DNA of 64,000 nucleotides from Pempheris klunzingeri (lineage: Eukaryota; Chordata; Actinopteri; Acropomatiformes; Pempheridae). The stretch covers positions 12,352,501-12,416,500 of the forward strand of contig NC_092016.1 of assembly GCF_042242105.1 (NCBI RefSeq). The letters run 5' to 3'. The notes under the pieces were generated by a model that was given only the letters and a program-made list of their open reading frames with translations, searched no databases and was not told where the DNA came from. The position numbers and the translations under genes are program-made. Below, piece after piece: positions 23,669 to 38,100 of this stretch (position 1 is the stretch's first letter; every line of letters begins with the position of its first letter).

Positions 23669-24759
23669 TACACAAGGTTACTCAAGTCAAGGATTGAACT
23701 TAAAAATCAATATCAATGTAATGACACTTTGGCTGAGAAAATGTTAAAGGCTGTGGGATTGAAATAAAGTACATGAAACAGAGCACTTGAAATAGCAGGT
23801 CACTATTCAGTTTTGTCATGTGAAGGAGCACAGACGCTGGTTTCAGTCTCAGTTCCAGCCTTGGGCAGTGCAAGCTGTTCGGCATTAACCAGTCACACCA
23901 TCTGCTGAAAATAATGCAGACTTCTGTGGGCGGCCAGGATGAGCGAAACCAGAGGCACCTGTTTTGGCACCTAAACCCTTCGCAGTCACATGACAGCAAA
24001 GAAGACGCCATCACGAGATGCTGTGACCCAGTGCAGAGCACAGATGTCATGGGGGCAGATGAGCTCACATTAAATCACAGCCTAAAATCATCTCTGAGGG
24101 TAAACACTGGACTGACAGTGTGTTTGGAGCAATCAGCTGAATAATGTGCTGACTAAGCTCTTATCTGGCAAACATGATCCACAAGAAGAATTGCTTTTTT
24201 GTTGTTCCTGGCTCCTCTAAAAACAAGAAAAAGCTGTCAGATCACCCCCCCCCCCCCCCCCCCCTGTCAGCTGGAACATTTGCGAGAAAAAGAAAAGCAA
24301 AGCTGAGAGTCAATCTGTCAAGGTAGAATGGGTGTGCCTGCCTTTCCACAATGAGAAAGGAAGTGACAGCAAAACAGTGTTGCAAAGCAGCTTTACACAT
24401 GCTGAAAAGTTTCTAACCTTCAGGAGAAACTCCTTCCCGGCGGTGCGGATCTCAAACTGCCCCTCTTCTCCCTCCACGTCGTAGCTGAAGCACGCATCGC
24501 CGATCTCGATGTGTCCGAGCGGCAAGGCATCTTGGGGAGTCTTGAAGTAATACAAGTAACATTTCCTGGGATCATACACGAACCACCTCGGCCTGTACCC
24601 CCTCAGAGGCCCCTTGCCGGACAGTTTGTTCAAGTACCCGCACAGCTTGGAGGTCTGCTCCCTCGCTCCCTCGATGTCGGCCACATCCACAGACTTGGAG
24701 GCCAAGATCCGCGAAACTGTGCAGGACTTCGCCTCGCTGCCATCCTCCTCTTCGTTCAT
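13599..24759 (-). CDS. TBC1D2B: TBC1 domain family member 2B (Rab GTPase-activating protein)
   Basis: Rab-GAP of endosomal traffic, paralogue of Armus/TBC1D2. Thirteen coding exons, transcript order: 24759-24418, 23601-23451, 21678-21504, 20428-20274, 20108-19849, 18222-17797, 17619-17509, 17290-17094, 16642-16148, 16062-15945, 15673-15488, 14288-14167, 13794-13599. All phases agree; 977 aa against about 963 in human. Order of domains: PH from about residue 38 (KLCGYLNKLSGKGPLRGY), a coiled-coil middle (about 320-560) and a TBC domain (about 674-880) with the arginine finger IELDLLR and glutamine finger GYCQGLN. The C-terminus ends in an acidic DDEEDN tail. Start at 24759: an ATG just before acidic residues ahead of the PH domain; the frame stays open upstream only through a CA-repeat artefact. 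Exon 12 leaves through a GC donor (14166-14165). Exon 2 is flanked by dinucleotide tracts. Confidence 0.95.
18519..18785. mobile_element. hAT-like MITE in TBC1D2B intron 5
   Basis: A 267-bp segment begins CAGGGTTTCCCACAG and ends with the inverted CAGGGTTTCTC. Sub-terminal blocks also mirror each other ('gagccacctcgatta' near the left, 'accacctcggctaaa' near the right). CAGGGTTTCCC-type ends are common among fish hAT elements. I could not find a convincing 8-bp target duplication, so the superfamily is tentative. It is non-coding. Confidence 0.55.
23422..23440. repeat. (TG)n microsatellite beside a TBC1D2B donor site
   Basis: A 19-nt alternating TG run. On the TBC1D2B transcript it is a (CA)n tract starting about 10 nt after the exon 2 donor. 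Confidence 0.9.
23608..23666. repeat. (CA)n microsatellite beside a TBC1D2B acceptor site
   Basis: An uninterrupted AC run of about 59 nt. On the TBC1D2B transcript it is (UG)29 ending only about 7 nt before exon 2, so it replaces most of the normal polypyrimidine tract. Confidence 0.95.
24245..24264. repeat. Poly-C tract
   Basis: A 20-nt homopolymer of C in TBC1D2B intron 1. A second C run of about 12 nt lies near 25057. Confidence 0.9.
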
Positions 24760-24895
24760 CTTTCCTCGAAGTTTCTTCTTCGTGCAGTGCAGCGGATGCC
24801 CACTCCTGTTTCCATCCGCATGACTGCCTGCCTCCCGGAGAAGGGAGGCATGGGAGTTGTAGTTTGTAGCAACGGTGACGTGGTGGGACCGTACG

Positions 24896-24899
24896 GTGT

Positions 24900-24960
<61 letters not shown>
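24896..24960. repeat. (GT)n microsatellite upstream of TBC1D2B
   Basis: A perfect GT run of about 65 nt, ending about 140 bp upstream of the TBC1D2B start codon. It lies in the promoter or 5' UTR and is read as (CA)n on the transcript strand. Long Thr-His and Cys-Val open frames here are artefacts of the repeat. Confidence 0.95.
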
Positions 24961-24964
<4 letters not shown>

Positions 24965-25389
24965 TACCGCTGGGTGGTGGTGTTTGACCAAATGTGCAAC
25001 CAGAGATCCTCAATCAGCTACAAATGGTGAAATAATTATTGCCATAATCTAAATACCCCCCCCCCCCAAAACTGGAGATAATTAAACAATAAAAATCCCC
25101 CACGAATAACAAATATTTAACATTGTCAGGTGAACATGGCTGATCAATCTGCAGACTACTGCTCTGTGTATGAACCACATGGCCACCAAGGCCCTATTAA
25201 ACACATTAACAACACTGCAGCCCATCAGCATGCAGCTGCAATATGAAACCCTTGAGATAATATTGTTGAGATGATTTACTTGGGGCTCAGGAGCAGCTGC
25301 TCAGTGACAAATTAAAAGTCTTCCAAAAAAGTAGAATTACAAAACTATTCTCAGCAAAACATATTTAAAGCACCAAAAGGGAAAATTGT

Positions 25390-25645
25390 TGTACTCCGGC
25401 TTCCTCCCACAATCCAAAGACATGCACATTAGGTTAATTGTTGTACTCTAAATTGCCCGTAGGTGTGAGTGTGAGAGTGAGTGTTTGTCTGTCTCTCTAT
25501 GTGGCCCTGCGATTGGCTGACTTAGACTTAGACTTAGACGACCAGTTCAGGGTGTAGGGTCGCCCAAAGTCAGCTGGGATAGGCTTCAGCTCCCCCGTGA
25601 CCCTCACGGATAAGCGGTATAGAAAATGAGATGAGATGAGAGATT
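25390..25645. repeat. Fish interspersed repeat (retroelement 3'-end type)
   Basis: It contains stretches I recognise from a very widespread teleost repeat: 'ctcccacaatccaaagacat', 'aaattgcccgtaggtgtga', 'cagctgggataggcttcag' and 'ggataagcggtatagaaaat', followed by a (GATGA)n tail. A short tandem tail of this kind is typical of the 3' end of LINE/SINE copies. An internal 'ttagac' is repeated in tandem near 25522. Confidence 0.6.
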
Positions 25646-26847
25646 ATTACTGATGTTTTATTGTTAACTTTAATGTTGCAGCTGGTTGATATGTTTTGGT
25701 TCGTTCAAAGTAAAATACCACAAATTTATACTCACATTGAAGTAAATGTGCTGACTGTATCTACATTATTCCACCGCTGTGTTTCTTTACTGGAATAATA
25801 CAAAGTGATTAAGTTAGTTATTACTATCTCTGCTCTATGTAGGAGCTACACTGTATTGATCGATAAATCAATCTACAGTCTACAGCTGTTTTGTCACCGG
25901 TGTTTAGTCTGTGACGTTGACAGGCACTTAACGGTACAGTTTGTTGCACCGTGTGACTCATGCAGTTAAACTGAGGTCTGTAACAGAGCAGAGTTTGTTC
26001 TGTTGGAATATTTTCCTGCTGGGCTCATTGTGGAGCTGCTGACATAAACAAGCTGTTCAAGAAGCTTTCAGGCAGATTGATGGTTGTAGACCTGAACATG
26101 CTACGACATGATACATATGGGTCATGGTCGCGGAAACGAGCAGTGACTGACATTTGAATTCTTTAAAACTGATTTTGGAGCTTTTGCGCTTTTGTGCTAA
26201 CTCGTTGCAAAACAGTAAAACCATAAAACCACCTCTGATGAACGTGTAACTTGTTGTTTTGTTACAAGTTAGGCTACATGATTATTTTAGTCAGACTGAA
26301 CATTGGCTCACTTTTAGGAGAATAGTTTGTGAGGCTTGTTTTACCCCAAGGCGTAAGCACAAGTGATGCAATTTTCTTGTAATGACATTTTAAAGACGTC
26401 AACTGACTTGTGACCTTTTCAAGACCCGCATCCCCCTCATGCTGCCAGTATGTTGCCAGAAGACTGAAAAAAGATCCTACAAAGCCTTTTGTCTGGCAAC
26501 TAATCTGATAACTCTGCTTCCTTTTATATATCCGTTTACCTCATAGCTGATGGAGAGAAAGCACATTTCTATCTTGCTCGCACACTGTCATCAGTTCATT
26601 ATGTACATAGTAAGATACTGTGCGTGTAATATTGAACGTTACAAACACAGAACCTGTGATAACGTTTGACCCCAAACCTCTCCACGCCTCCACAGGAGCA
26701 CATAGTGACTCACAAAGACATTTTAAACCGACACACAACACTGATGAGATGATGCTGAATTTCTAGGTCATGGTACTGTAGCAGGATTTACTCATACATG
26801 GAACATAAGACTGCAATTATGGGGTAAATGGTGGTTCAATAGATGGA

Positions 26848-26890
26848 TAATAAGTCTATTAATAAGTCTAATAATAAGTCTAAGTCTATA
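26848..26890. repeat. Short tandem repeat, 'aataagtcta' unit
   Basis: Several imperfect copies of a 9-10 bp unit (aataagtcta / ataataagtcta). No coding potential. Confidence 0.6.
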
Positions 26891-27101
26891 ACTTCAATTA
26901 TATCAAAATGGGTGAAAAAAATAAAATATTCAGACTTTTAGAACACTTTTAGATTTCACAGATTTGATCGGGAAGTACAGGGGAAATTAGTAGAGTGTCC
27001 TTTGAGATCAGAGCAATGTTCGCATTGGGGAATACTGAAATGCGGTCTCATCGCACTCAGTATGACACAGACTCTTTCTGGTTATTGTCTCTCCCCCACA
27101 G

Positions 27102-27236
27102 GGAGTTCCTGCTGCTCACCGCTGAGCAGAAACCAAAGGAGGTGATTCAGGACGGCTATCTCAGCCATGGGGGGAATGAGTTATCCATCATTTATGACAA
27201 CCTTAAAAACAAGTCCGGGAAATATCTCATCTTATT
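27102..27236 (+). other. Unexplained open block after a strong acceptor-like site
   Basis: A pyrimidine-rich stretch ending CCCCCACAG at 27101 opens a block with no stop for about 45 codons, rich in charged residues (for example LTAEQKPKEVIQDGYLSHGG). I do not recognise the protein. The only nearby donor candidate is weak (CG|GTGTTG at 27237). It could be an exon of an unannotated gene, a pseudogene relic, or chance. Confidence 0.25.
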
Positions 27237-27603
27237 ACGGTGTTGTTCATGGCCTCTAAAGTCTCTGCATACATAGTGAATTTTCCCAAACATTTCCATC
27301 CTTTCACAGATTTGGTACCCAGGTCAGAAAACACAGATCAACTGCTGACGCAACTTATCTCCCATTGCTACAGTAACAGTCTGTGGGTAAAAAAACTCCT
27401 CTTGCAAACCAACGCACTCGTGTGCACACAAACCACAGTTTCTGTACTGCTTACTTTCCGTTTCACAAAGCAAGGGAGCAGTGTCTGCCATGCAAATGAG
27501 CTGTACGAGCCCTGCCGTGCCGTTGCCTCAATGCTGCTGCTTTCCAAGCTGGTGGAAACATTTATGTAACTGTAAATGTCATGTGTCTATATCTCCCATG
27601 TAG

Positions 27604-27727
27604 GGTCATACTCCCTCAGAACACTTTCAGCAAGAGGTTACAGACTGTTCAGAAGTTGAAAGACGCATTTTATTGTTTGCTGAAATGACACCTGGTTCAA
27701 ACCAGACACTGGCAATCTCAAGGAAAG
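27604..27727 (+). other. Candidate 5' exon upstream of SH2D7 (first of two)
   Basis: Bounded by an acceptor-like TAG at 27601-27603 and the donor AAAG|GTATGT. Its 124 nt are open in the frame that joins the next candidate exon (27819..27961). In another frame it reads about 27 residues to a stop, continuing from the block at 27102. Most simply it is a non-coding 5' exon of SH2D7. Confidence 0.35.
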
Positions 27728-27818
27728 GTATGTACTGCACCTCAAGTAAGAAATAACTCACCATATAATGAGCTTGACATTTAACATAGGATAGTATCCA
27801 TTTCTAATCTTTTTCTAG

Positions 27819-27961
27819 GGATTGACAGGAATTGCTGTATACTGTGCAGACAACAGAAACTCAGATCTGAGAATATCTGTCACTTCTCAGGGTCAAGGAC
27901 AAAGAATCAGAGAAACACAAAATCTTCCTGCCTCAGTTCCTGTCTGACGTTTTGTTTCAAG
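27819..27961 (+). other. Candidate 5' exon upstream of SH2D7 (second of two)
   Basis: Bounded by the acceptor TTTTTCTAG and the strong donor CAAG|GTAAGC. It precedes a good acceptor (TTTGATTAG at 28416) 12 nt upstream of the SH2D7 start codon. Phase would allow continuous translation into SH2D7, but the encoded residues are Ser/Cys-rich and unlike any SH2D7 N-terminus I know. A 5' UTR exon is more likely. Confidence 0.45.
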
Positions 27962-28416
27962 GTAAGCGCCGCTACTCACCACCAAGTTCACCATAACTGG
28001 TCTCTTAATGCTTTAATTACCTACTAACCTCATATCTGAATGCAAAGCAGCAGTTTGCCTAACATCAGAGTGACATTAAAGCAGAGGAGGTCAATGTAAA
28101 TAAGGAAGTTGAATGAAAAGATAAAACAGGCTTATTTTCAGAGTAGACTTTTTTTTGAGCATGTGAAATTAAGTTGTTATATGCGACTTAACAGAAAATA
28201 AATTGTACAATGTTAAAAATGTAAGCTAAAGTATCAGGTTTTTTCTGCCATACTGCTACTAAACTTTAACAATGAGAACCTTGAGCCACATTTAGTCACT
28301 AGTTGACGCCCCCTGGAAAATAAACAAATTAGATTATTAAAATACCGCCTAGCTGAATGTGTTGGGAAATGAATGCCGGTTGTCTTCATCTCATTCGTCT
28401 GTGTGGCTTTGATTAG

Positions 28417-31046
<2,630 letters not shown>

Positions 31047-34000
31047 AGAGGTTATTTTGCCAGCTACTAAAGAAAATGTTCACTAATTCTACTCTGACAC
31101 TACGGTGGTCCTGCCTAATGTACACTCTGTGAAAGCTTCTATTATGTATTCAGCATGGGATTACATGTTCATAGCTGTTAAAGTGACATGCTGTAATTTT
31201 GCTTTGTAACATATTTATTTAAAAAACGATGACCTATTTAAATTTTTTCCACATGTAAGCCAATGTGCTGGATAAAACACAAATTAGAATCTGATATTTT
31301 ACAAAACAGATTATGTCAGTGAATACATTCATAAATGAGAAAGTCAAAAAAGGCTGTGCTGTGTTTATTACTGATCTTCTAAAAATATTTTAAGTAGATG
31401 CTGCTATCGTCAATGCTGCACTTCACTCACAGGAAACTTTATTTGCATGCACATGCACAAGTGGGTCAAAGATGTTGAAATGTCATTTATTATCTTCTAT
31501 CATCTCCTGCTTTTGAAGCTAATTATAGTTTTAGTGGTAGTCACTAAAACCACAGTATAACTAATACTTCCAAGGCTCTGTGTGCCTGAATACTTTCCAT
31601 AGTGACACTCATTGTTATAAGCAATTAAAACTGGAACTGCTGCAATATTATTCTAAGTAGAGCTTGGGTGATAGAAATAAGGTGTTTCCCCCACAAGTAA
31701 TAAAATGCAAACCTGAATATAATAACCCACACCCTGGAAGATCAACAATTGTTTGACATTTCTGTCATTTTCTCTTTCACAACTTAGATACAGATGATGA
31801 AGTGTCACTGGATAGAAATGCCTTTCACTTCTTAAAGCCGATAAACAAGACGTCATAAGTGGTTGATTGTGTATCAGTGGGTTTCCGCATCTGTGAATAA
31901 TACTCTGACAAACGCAATGCACTTGGGAGAGTATATGCAAAATAGAACAGCAATAGAGAAATCATATCTTCATTTTGTTATCATAACAGCACAAATGTGT
32001 GTGCTAAGATATGATTAGCCAAGTGAGAATGTCATTAACTCGAAAGATTGCAAACTAAAGTTGATTTCTAAAAATCCCTTGCCTTGTTGCTAACACATTA
32101 CTTTAATTCTCTATTTAGCATTTATAAGCGGTATATAAACACACTATAATGTATTAGTGTTATAACTAACATTGTACCAACAGATTGTACGACGTGTTAT
32201 AAAAGTATAACAGTTTTAAACAGTTTTTAATGTGACCAAAACCTTATGGAGATGTGTTTAAGCTTGAGGATTTAGTGTTGATCTTGGGGGGAAAAAAAAG
32301 AAATAAAGAAATACATCATTGTTACAAAAAAAGTATATAGTAATTGCAGTAAAATAAACACTTCATATCTAATATTCATAAAGAACAAGAAGATTTTATA
32401 TGAGGACATCTGTGTTATATTGTCACTCCACCAGCTATAGAGGCTTCACAGGAGTCATGGTTTAGGTGTCATTGCTTGCAAATCCACACAATAGTGTGTC
32501 ATAGAGTGTTATAAACCAATTATTAATTGTTTGCATAGCCACTGCTTGTAAATGCTAACTAGGGTAGATTTAAATAAAGTGTATCACTGTCTAGTTTCTA
32601 AACTATTTGTTAGTTTTAAGAAAAAGTAAATATGTAGAAAATGATAATACACTATTGCCCATAAAGTTGGAATAATTGTTCAATACCCCCAATTTTGTTA
32701 AAGCCTGAATACACAGTTTGCAAAGGTTAATTGTGGTTTAAGTTTCACTGTGATATGTTTGGAAGAGTTTGATCAATAAAGTTGAGAAGATATACACTTT
32801 ATTTATCAAGAATAAATCACATTGTCAGAATCATTTCATGAAAAGAGGTAAAAAACATTTTATTCCAACTTTATGGGCAACAGTGTATATAGAAAATATG
32901 TAGTAAATAGAAACACCAGCTTCCACAAGGATCTGTTTCTGCGCCACTGAGCAGTTTTTAAGGCCTCCACCGTCATCGTGCTGTGAAAGCTTACGGCAGC
33001 ATCTTAAATTAGATCAAACTGAAACAGACGAGGTCCCATGGAGTGAAGTCAGTGTGAATTTCACACACCGTTGGGCCGTTCTCAACCTCAGAAACTGTTG
33101 CTTACAGTAATGGCGGTTTTACAGCCCCAGTATCACGTCGCACCAGAAGCTTCTCTACTGGAATCATAATTAACAGATGTTCTCTGTGAGACCAGTAATT
33201 AATGAAGCTACACAATCAGCACTGTATTGCCCTAAATATTTGATACTGCCCTCATAAAGGGAACTGGAGATAATTGAATGAAGAATTAACTGGCTGCTCT
33301 GATGACTGCACACTGTTTAACGCACTTCAACAACCTTCCTCATTTAGAAGCTCACTATCCGCTTTTCCCCATTTTTTCAGAGCTGGAAGTGTCCTTGACA
33401 ACAATCATACTGTCCACCAACATGGTTCCATTTTGTACACTCATGTTTTGGTGTTGATCTGCATGAATGTTTTTTTTTTCTGTCTGCTGTCACGCACAAG
33501 ATCCACACTGAGAAACTGATGATAGTGTCAGTTACACAGCTGAACTTGTTGCAGTGTGTTACTAACAGGAAGGAAAACTAAACTGTTCCTCAGAACACAG
33601 ATTAGATTAGATTTTCTATGTTGGATTGCTTAGCCTGCAGCTAGAGTCCCCATGTCTCCTCTTTAGCTGTTCTGTATTTGTCAGACACAGCACCAATTAA
33701 CCAGGTCATCTTTATTTTGCAGCCTTACTAAAAGACATAAAGATGACTCAGACGTGACTCTTAGCAGATGTGCGGCCTGAACATTGTGGTGACTGATAAC
33801 AAAATGTTCTGCATGTGACTATTCAACATCCATTTGCTCCATATGACTCAACAGTAGAACCTGAGCTGTACAAAAACAGCACAGTGCACTGTCCTCCGTA
33901 TGTACCTGATGCAAATCTGTAGCCTACGGCCCAGAAACCAGGACCTGTTAATCATCAACCTACATGACCAAGGCCATTTCCTGCAGCTATTCTGTTGAGA

Positions 34001-35130
34001 TTAACTGTGTGTGCAGGACGTAATCATGCTGAGGCAGCTCACCCCTAATAATCACATACTGCTTAACATGTTATTACAGCTCACATGATGTGCCATGCAG
34101 AGGCACAGTCATTTCCTGATCTTTGCTGTGCACAATCCTTGATCATCGTAGGTTAAATGGATGGAGTATTACTGAACTCATCAAAGTAGCAGATCAGGCG
34201 AAAGCTTGAAAATAGCAATTTTTTGGTTAACAAAGAATGAGAGGTCCTGTATTTAATATTTCATGTTTTTTTCAGTGACAACAATAAGCCTCACAAATGC
34301 ATGCACACCGAGTAATTCACTCAGAAGACACAGAAAGAAACATTTATTTAAAGTAAGACAAATACCTGAAGTCACATAAAATACTGTAATGTATATCCAA
34401 AAGATGGCCGCATGTAATATCTCATGATAATGGCTGAGGCAGAAGATGAAACCTACCAAAATGAGTTCAGATGACAGAGCCCTTTTCATTTAACTGGAGA
34501 ACAGTAGGATATGATTGTCATCATGTTCCAGTTCCACAAGCAAAAAACTCAACTTAATGACTAAAAGCAATGCACTGCATGTACAAATATTGCATAGCTC
34601 ATATAAAACATCTGTATGCCCTTAATGCCAATGGTGTGCTTTCATTCACATCCAGCTTTGTCTTTAGCCTTATAAATACTAAATATCTAGTGTGACATTG
34701 TAGGAAGACTTTACTGGGGGTATCTCATGTGCAATATAGGTAGATAAGCATTTTATGCATTTTTACATGTGGTCAATAAGCAGCAATCCAGCGTGTGGCT
34801 CATTTCGAACTTGTTTCATTAGCCAATTTCCAGTCTTAAAATGTGGAAATAATAGCCTCATCTCCCAACAAGAGACCAATCCAGGTCAAGCCCTTTTATG
34901 GGTGGTAGAAGTAGTAGTTTTGATCCACTGTCAAGTCATTCGGAGTCCCGGGAATTCAGTTTTATCCAGTATTTTGCTTTGTAACTAAGCAGACTTCACT
35001 GAGGACTGACGTTTGATATTTTTGACGATGGGAGTGGGAGACAGGCACTGTGCTGTGGCCAGGACGGGGTGCAGGTAGAGTCCTGAGGTTCACCACGCTG
35101 CCGACCTTGGAAACTTTCCCCCGAGCCCTC
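31047..35130. other. Intergenic tail-to-tail region, SH2D7 / CIB2
   Basis: It holds the SH2D7 3' UTR on the left (an ATTAAA signal at 31624-31629 is a candidate), a Tc1/mariner-type MITE at 32650..32885, and the CIB2 3' UTR at the right. The remainder is AT-rich and shows no exon-like block or recognisable similarity. Confidence 0.5.
32650..32885. mobile_element. Tc1/mariner-type MITE
   Basis: A 236-bp element flanked by TA on both sides (32648-32649 and 32886-32887). Its inverted ends CACTATTGCCCATAAAGTTG.. and CACTGTTGCCCATAAAGTTG.. agree at 25 of the first 26 positions. A TA target duplication plus such ends is diagnostic of the Tc1/mariner group. There is no transposase. The near-identical ends suggest a fairly young insertion. 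Confidence 0.85.
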
Positions 35131-38100
35131 TCAGATTCGGATATGGAAGGTACTGGAGTGACAAAAGAGACAATATGAGGGACCAGCATAGAAACTGTGG
35201 TAGTCATCGTGCATGTAAACTACTGACTTACTGTGTGAGTATAAACACACAGGAATCAAGGATGGATGTGTTCATCATTTCAGTGGTGTGACCGTTTGCA
35301 TATCAATGAATGGGCATAGTGGTGACTCAAGATTGAAGTGATGCTGTTGGGCTGACAGTTAAATCATGAAAATGATCATCAGCCATCTGGGTAATGAAAA
35401 CTGTAAGTAACATGGGACAGCTCACAGCGCTGCAGCATGAGGGGCACTGCCTGGTTTTAAAGTGCCACTGCTTTATTGAAAAATGCTTTCAAAAAAATAA
35501 TTTGGCTTAAATGTGGTACTTTTAATTACCTTAAAAAGTCAGGAGCCCTAGTTATCATATTTTCAAAATCAGCAAACGAGAGTTTGTTGTCTCCGTCCAA
35601 ATCCGCCTCCTCAATGGCTTTCTCACACACCAGCTCCACCTCTTCAGGAGTCAACTCCTCCTTCGTCAGCTTATTCAGAGTCTTTTCCAGGTCCTCTTTG
35701 CACAGGTAATTATCCACATTGAAATCTGTGGGCAACAGGGATTATAGCCAATAATCACAAAATTTCACATTATAAATCTTGGAAGATTTAAAAATTAGAA
35801 TGGATGTTTTAGAGATTTGCCATTACCGTAGATTTTGAAGGCATATATGGCCTTGAGTTCTCTGGGAGCCATTTCACTGAGGACTGAGAACATGTCCACG
35901 AATTCATTGAAGCTGAGATTCCCCATCCCATCCTCTGAGAAAGACTCTACGATCCTGCTGCGGAATGGGTTTTCCTGCAAATGAGGATTTGCATTCATGT
36001 AAATGGAAGTTTCACTGCAGTAGCTACCCGCAGGGTCAAGAAACAATTCCTTTAAAAATACCATTAAGGAACTATAGGTTTCATGACCTTTTGTTTTTAC
36101 AAACTGTTCTCAGTTTCACATGTGAGCTGCAGAGGTGTAAACTGGTAGATGTATTCTGCTGATCACACGGCTCAAGTGAAAAAGGCTGACTCCCATTCTT
36201 TGCTGGTATGTTGAAGCCAATATTTTCTCCTCCGTTGCTCAACCATAAGTTGCTACTATGGATTTTATATCCCAGGTAATTAGATGATTTGACACAAACT
36301 GTAATCAATTCAGGAGATCATCAAAAGAGACTTGCAATCTCACTAATCCTGTACCTGAGAGCAATGTAAGCCCAGCTGTTGTCTGACGGTTAGGACAGTT
36401 AGCATGTTTGAGCTCAGCAAAACAGGCCATTTGTATAAACAGCAATCGACCATCTAAAGCGATGCCATTTTTAACTGCATATCGTAAGACGCGTGCGTCA
36501 GTGCAGCCTGAATCAGTCCAGTCGACTCAACCCAGCTCATTAAAACCGAGAAAGAAATGTATTTATGAAGCTGTAAAGGACTTTGGGTGACTGTGTATTG
36601 TCTGGGCTTCATTAATCATGCTCTCTGTGGTCTCCATCTTCCTCCTGCCATCCTTACAGGCCCTGCAATCATGTGACAGTTTTACAGGCAAGAGCCAATT
36701 ATGCCCAGAGGAGGGACACATTATGAGTCTCTGTGCTAAACCCTTGGTGGATAAGGATTCCATATAAAATTGTGCAGTACTCGTGTCTGGTGTGTAGGAG
36801 AAAAGTGGATGTAAATGTGCCTGTGATGTTATGCAACGCGCCATTTCTAACATTTCTGGATGTTCTTTTCAAATGGCAGGTGCATAAAAATAGGAGGGGA
36901 TGCATCAGTCGGGATGGAGAGGCTGAGCGTTTCATGGCACATTAACTTTCACAAGCTCACAGAATGTGGTGTCATACAATCAGATCAGGGATGACGACGG
37001 TTAAAAATCAATTCGGTCCTCTGAAAGAGAGTGTGTATTGATTAGGTGTCTGCCAACATGAGCAGTGGGTGCCGTGTTTGTTTTAGAGCATCCTTACAGC
37101 ACAAATCCAAAATAAGACAGCACAGTGCTGGTGCAGACTGCTGGTGGAAAACAAAGTATAGGTAAAAAAAAGAGGCTGATTAATCAAGAAAGATCACATT
37201 TGAGGTACTGTAAAGAAGGATTTTTTTTACCTTTAACTCTGGCATGTTGACTATTAAGGCTAAAGGCAGTTTACAATCAGGATCATTGGTGTAGTCCATT
37301 GGTACGAGGTGTGGAGCCAACTCATGGTATCGGCCGTGCAACCTAGAATAAAACAAAAAACAATAGTATTTCTTTTCACAGTTTAGCACGACTGATGTAA
37401 TGACATGATGTAATAGTGATTAATAATTAATTACAAAATTATTAATAATTACAATGTAATGATTATAGAAAGGAACATAACCGCATAATGAATCAAAAAT
37501 GGTGGACAAAAACATTTAACATGAACATTTTAAACTTTTATCTATGCCACTATACAGTATATTACCTCTACAGTAAAATATGGAGATGTAGAGACGTTAT
37601 GGTGACTGAATCTAACCTTTCTCTCTCCTTCCTTCTCTTTTCTTGCACTGTGAAAACCTTTAACTTTGTCATTCATTACTAAGAGGAACGTCAACAAACT
37701 GCAAGGCTGCATGAATGATAAACACATGATTTCGGGTTAAAGTCGGTGCTTATCTGCAGCCCCGCTTTCACTCTGTCCTCTGAATAATCTTCTCATGGCG
37801 CACCTTCGTCTCCAGAGCCGTTTATCAGCTGGGACGCTGTGTCTTAGAGGACAAACTCACTACAATTAAATTAGATAAACCTGTCAAAGTGATGGAGTTT
37901 CATTGGGACACTGCAGCAAATGAACGGGTAAACCTGCAGTTCTAATGTGCCATGACCCCTGAAAGTGTTTGGACCGCACAGCTTCTGGAAATGCGGTGGC
38001 CTCTCAACACTCGGTTTCCAACGCAACTGCACATTTGAAGATGCAACAACACTGAAATCTAGCATTAATGCTACAATATGACATGAGGCTAAAGGGTTTG

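Larger units (their letters stand above)
24760..27101. other. Intergenic head-to-head region, TBC1D2B / SH2D7
   Basis: This gap contains the (GT)n tract, an interspersed repeat at 25390..25645 and a small tandem array near 26848..26890. No exon with recognisable similarity was found. It must hold the TBC1D2B promoter. Confidence 0.5.

Noticed and set aside
23356-23747. Cys-Val and Thr-His open frames around 23608-23666
   Set aside because: These are translations of the (CA)n microsatellite next to TBC1D2B exon 2. Only the exon itself (23451-23601) is real.
24572-24999. Long open frames of Thr-His or Cys-Val repeats on both strands
   Set aside because: They come from translating the (GT)n tract at 24896-24960 and overlap the true TBC1D2B exon 1 in other frames.
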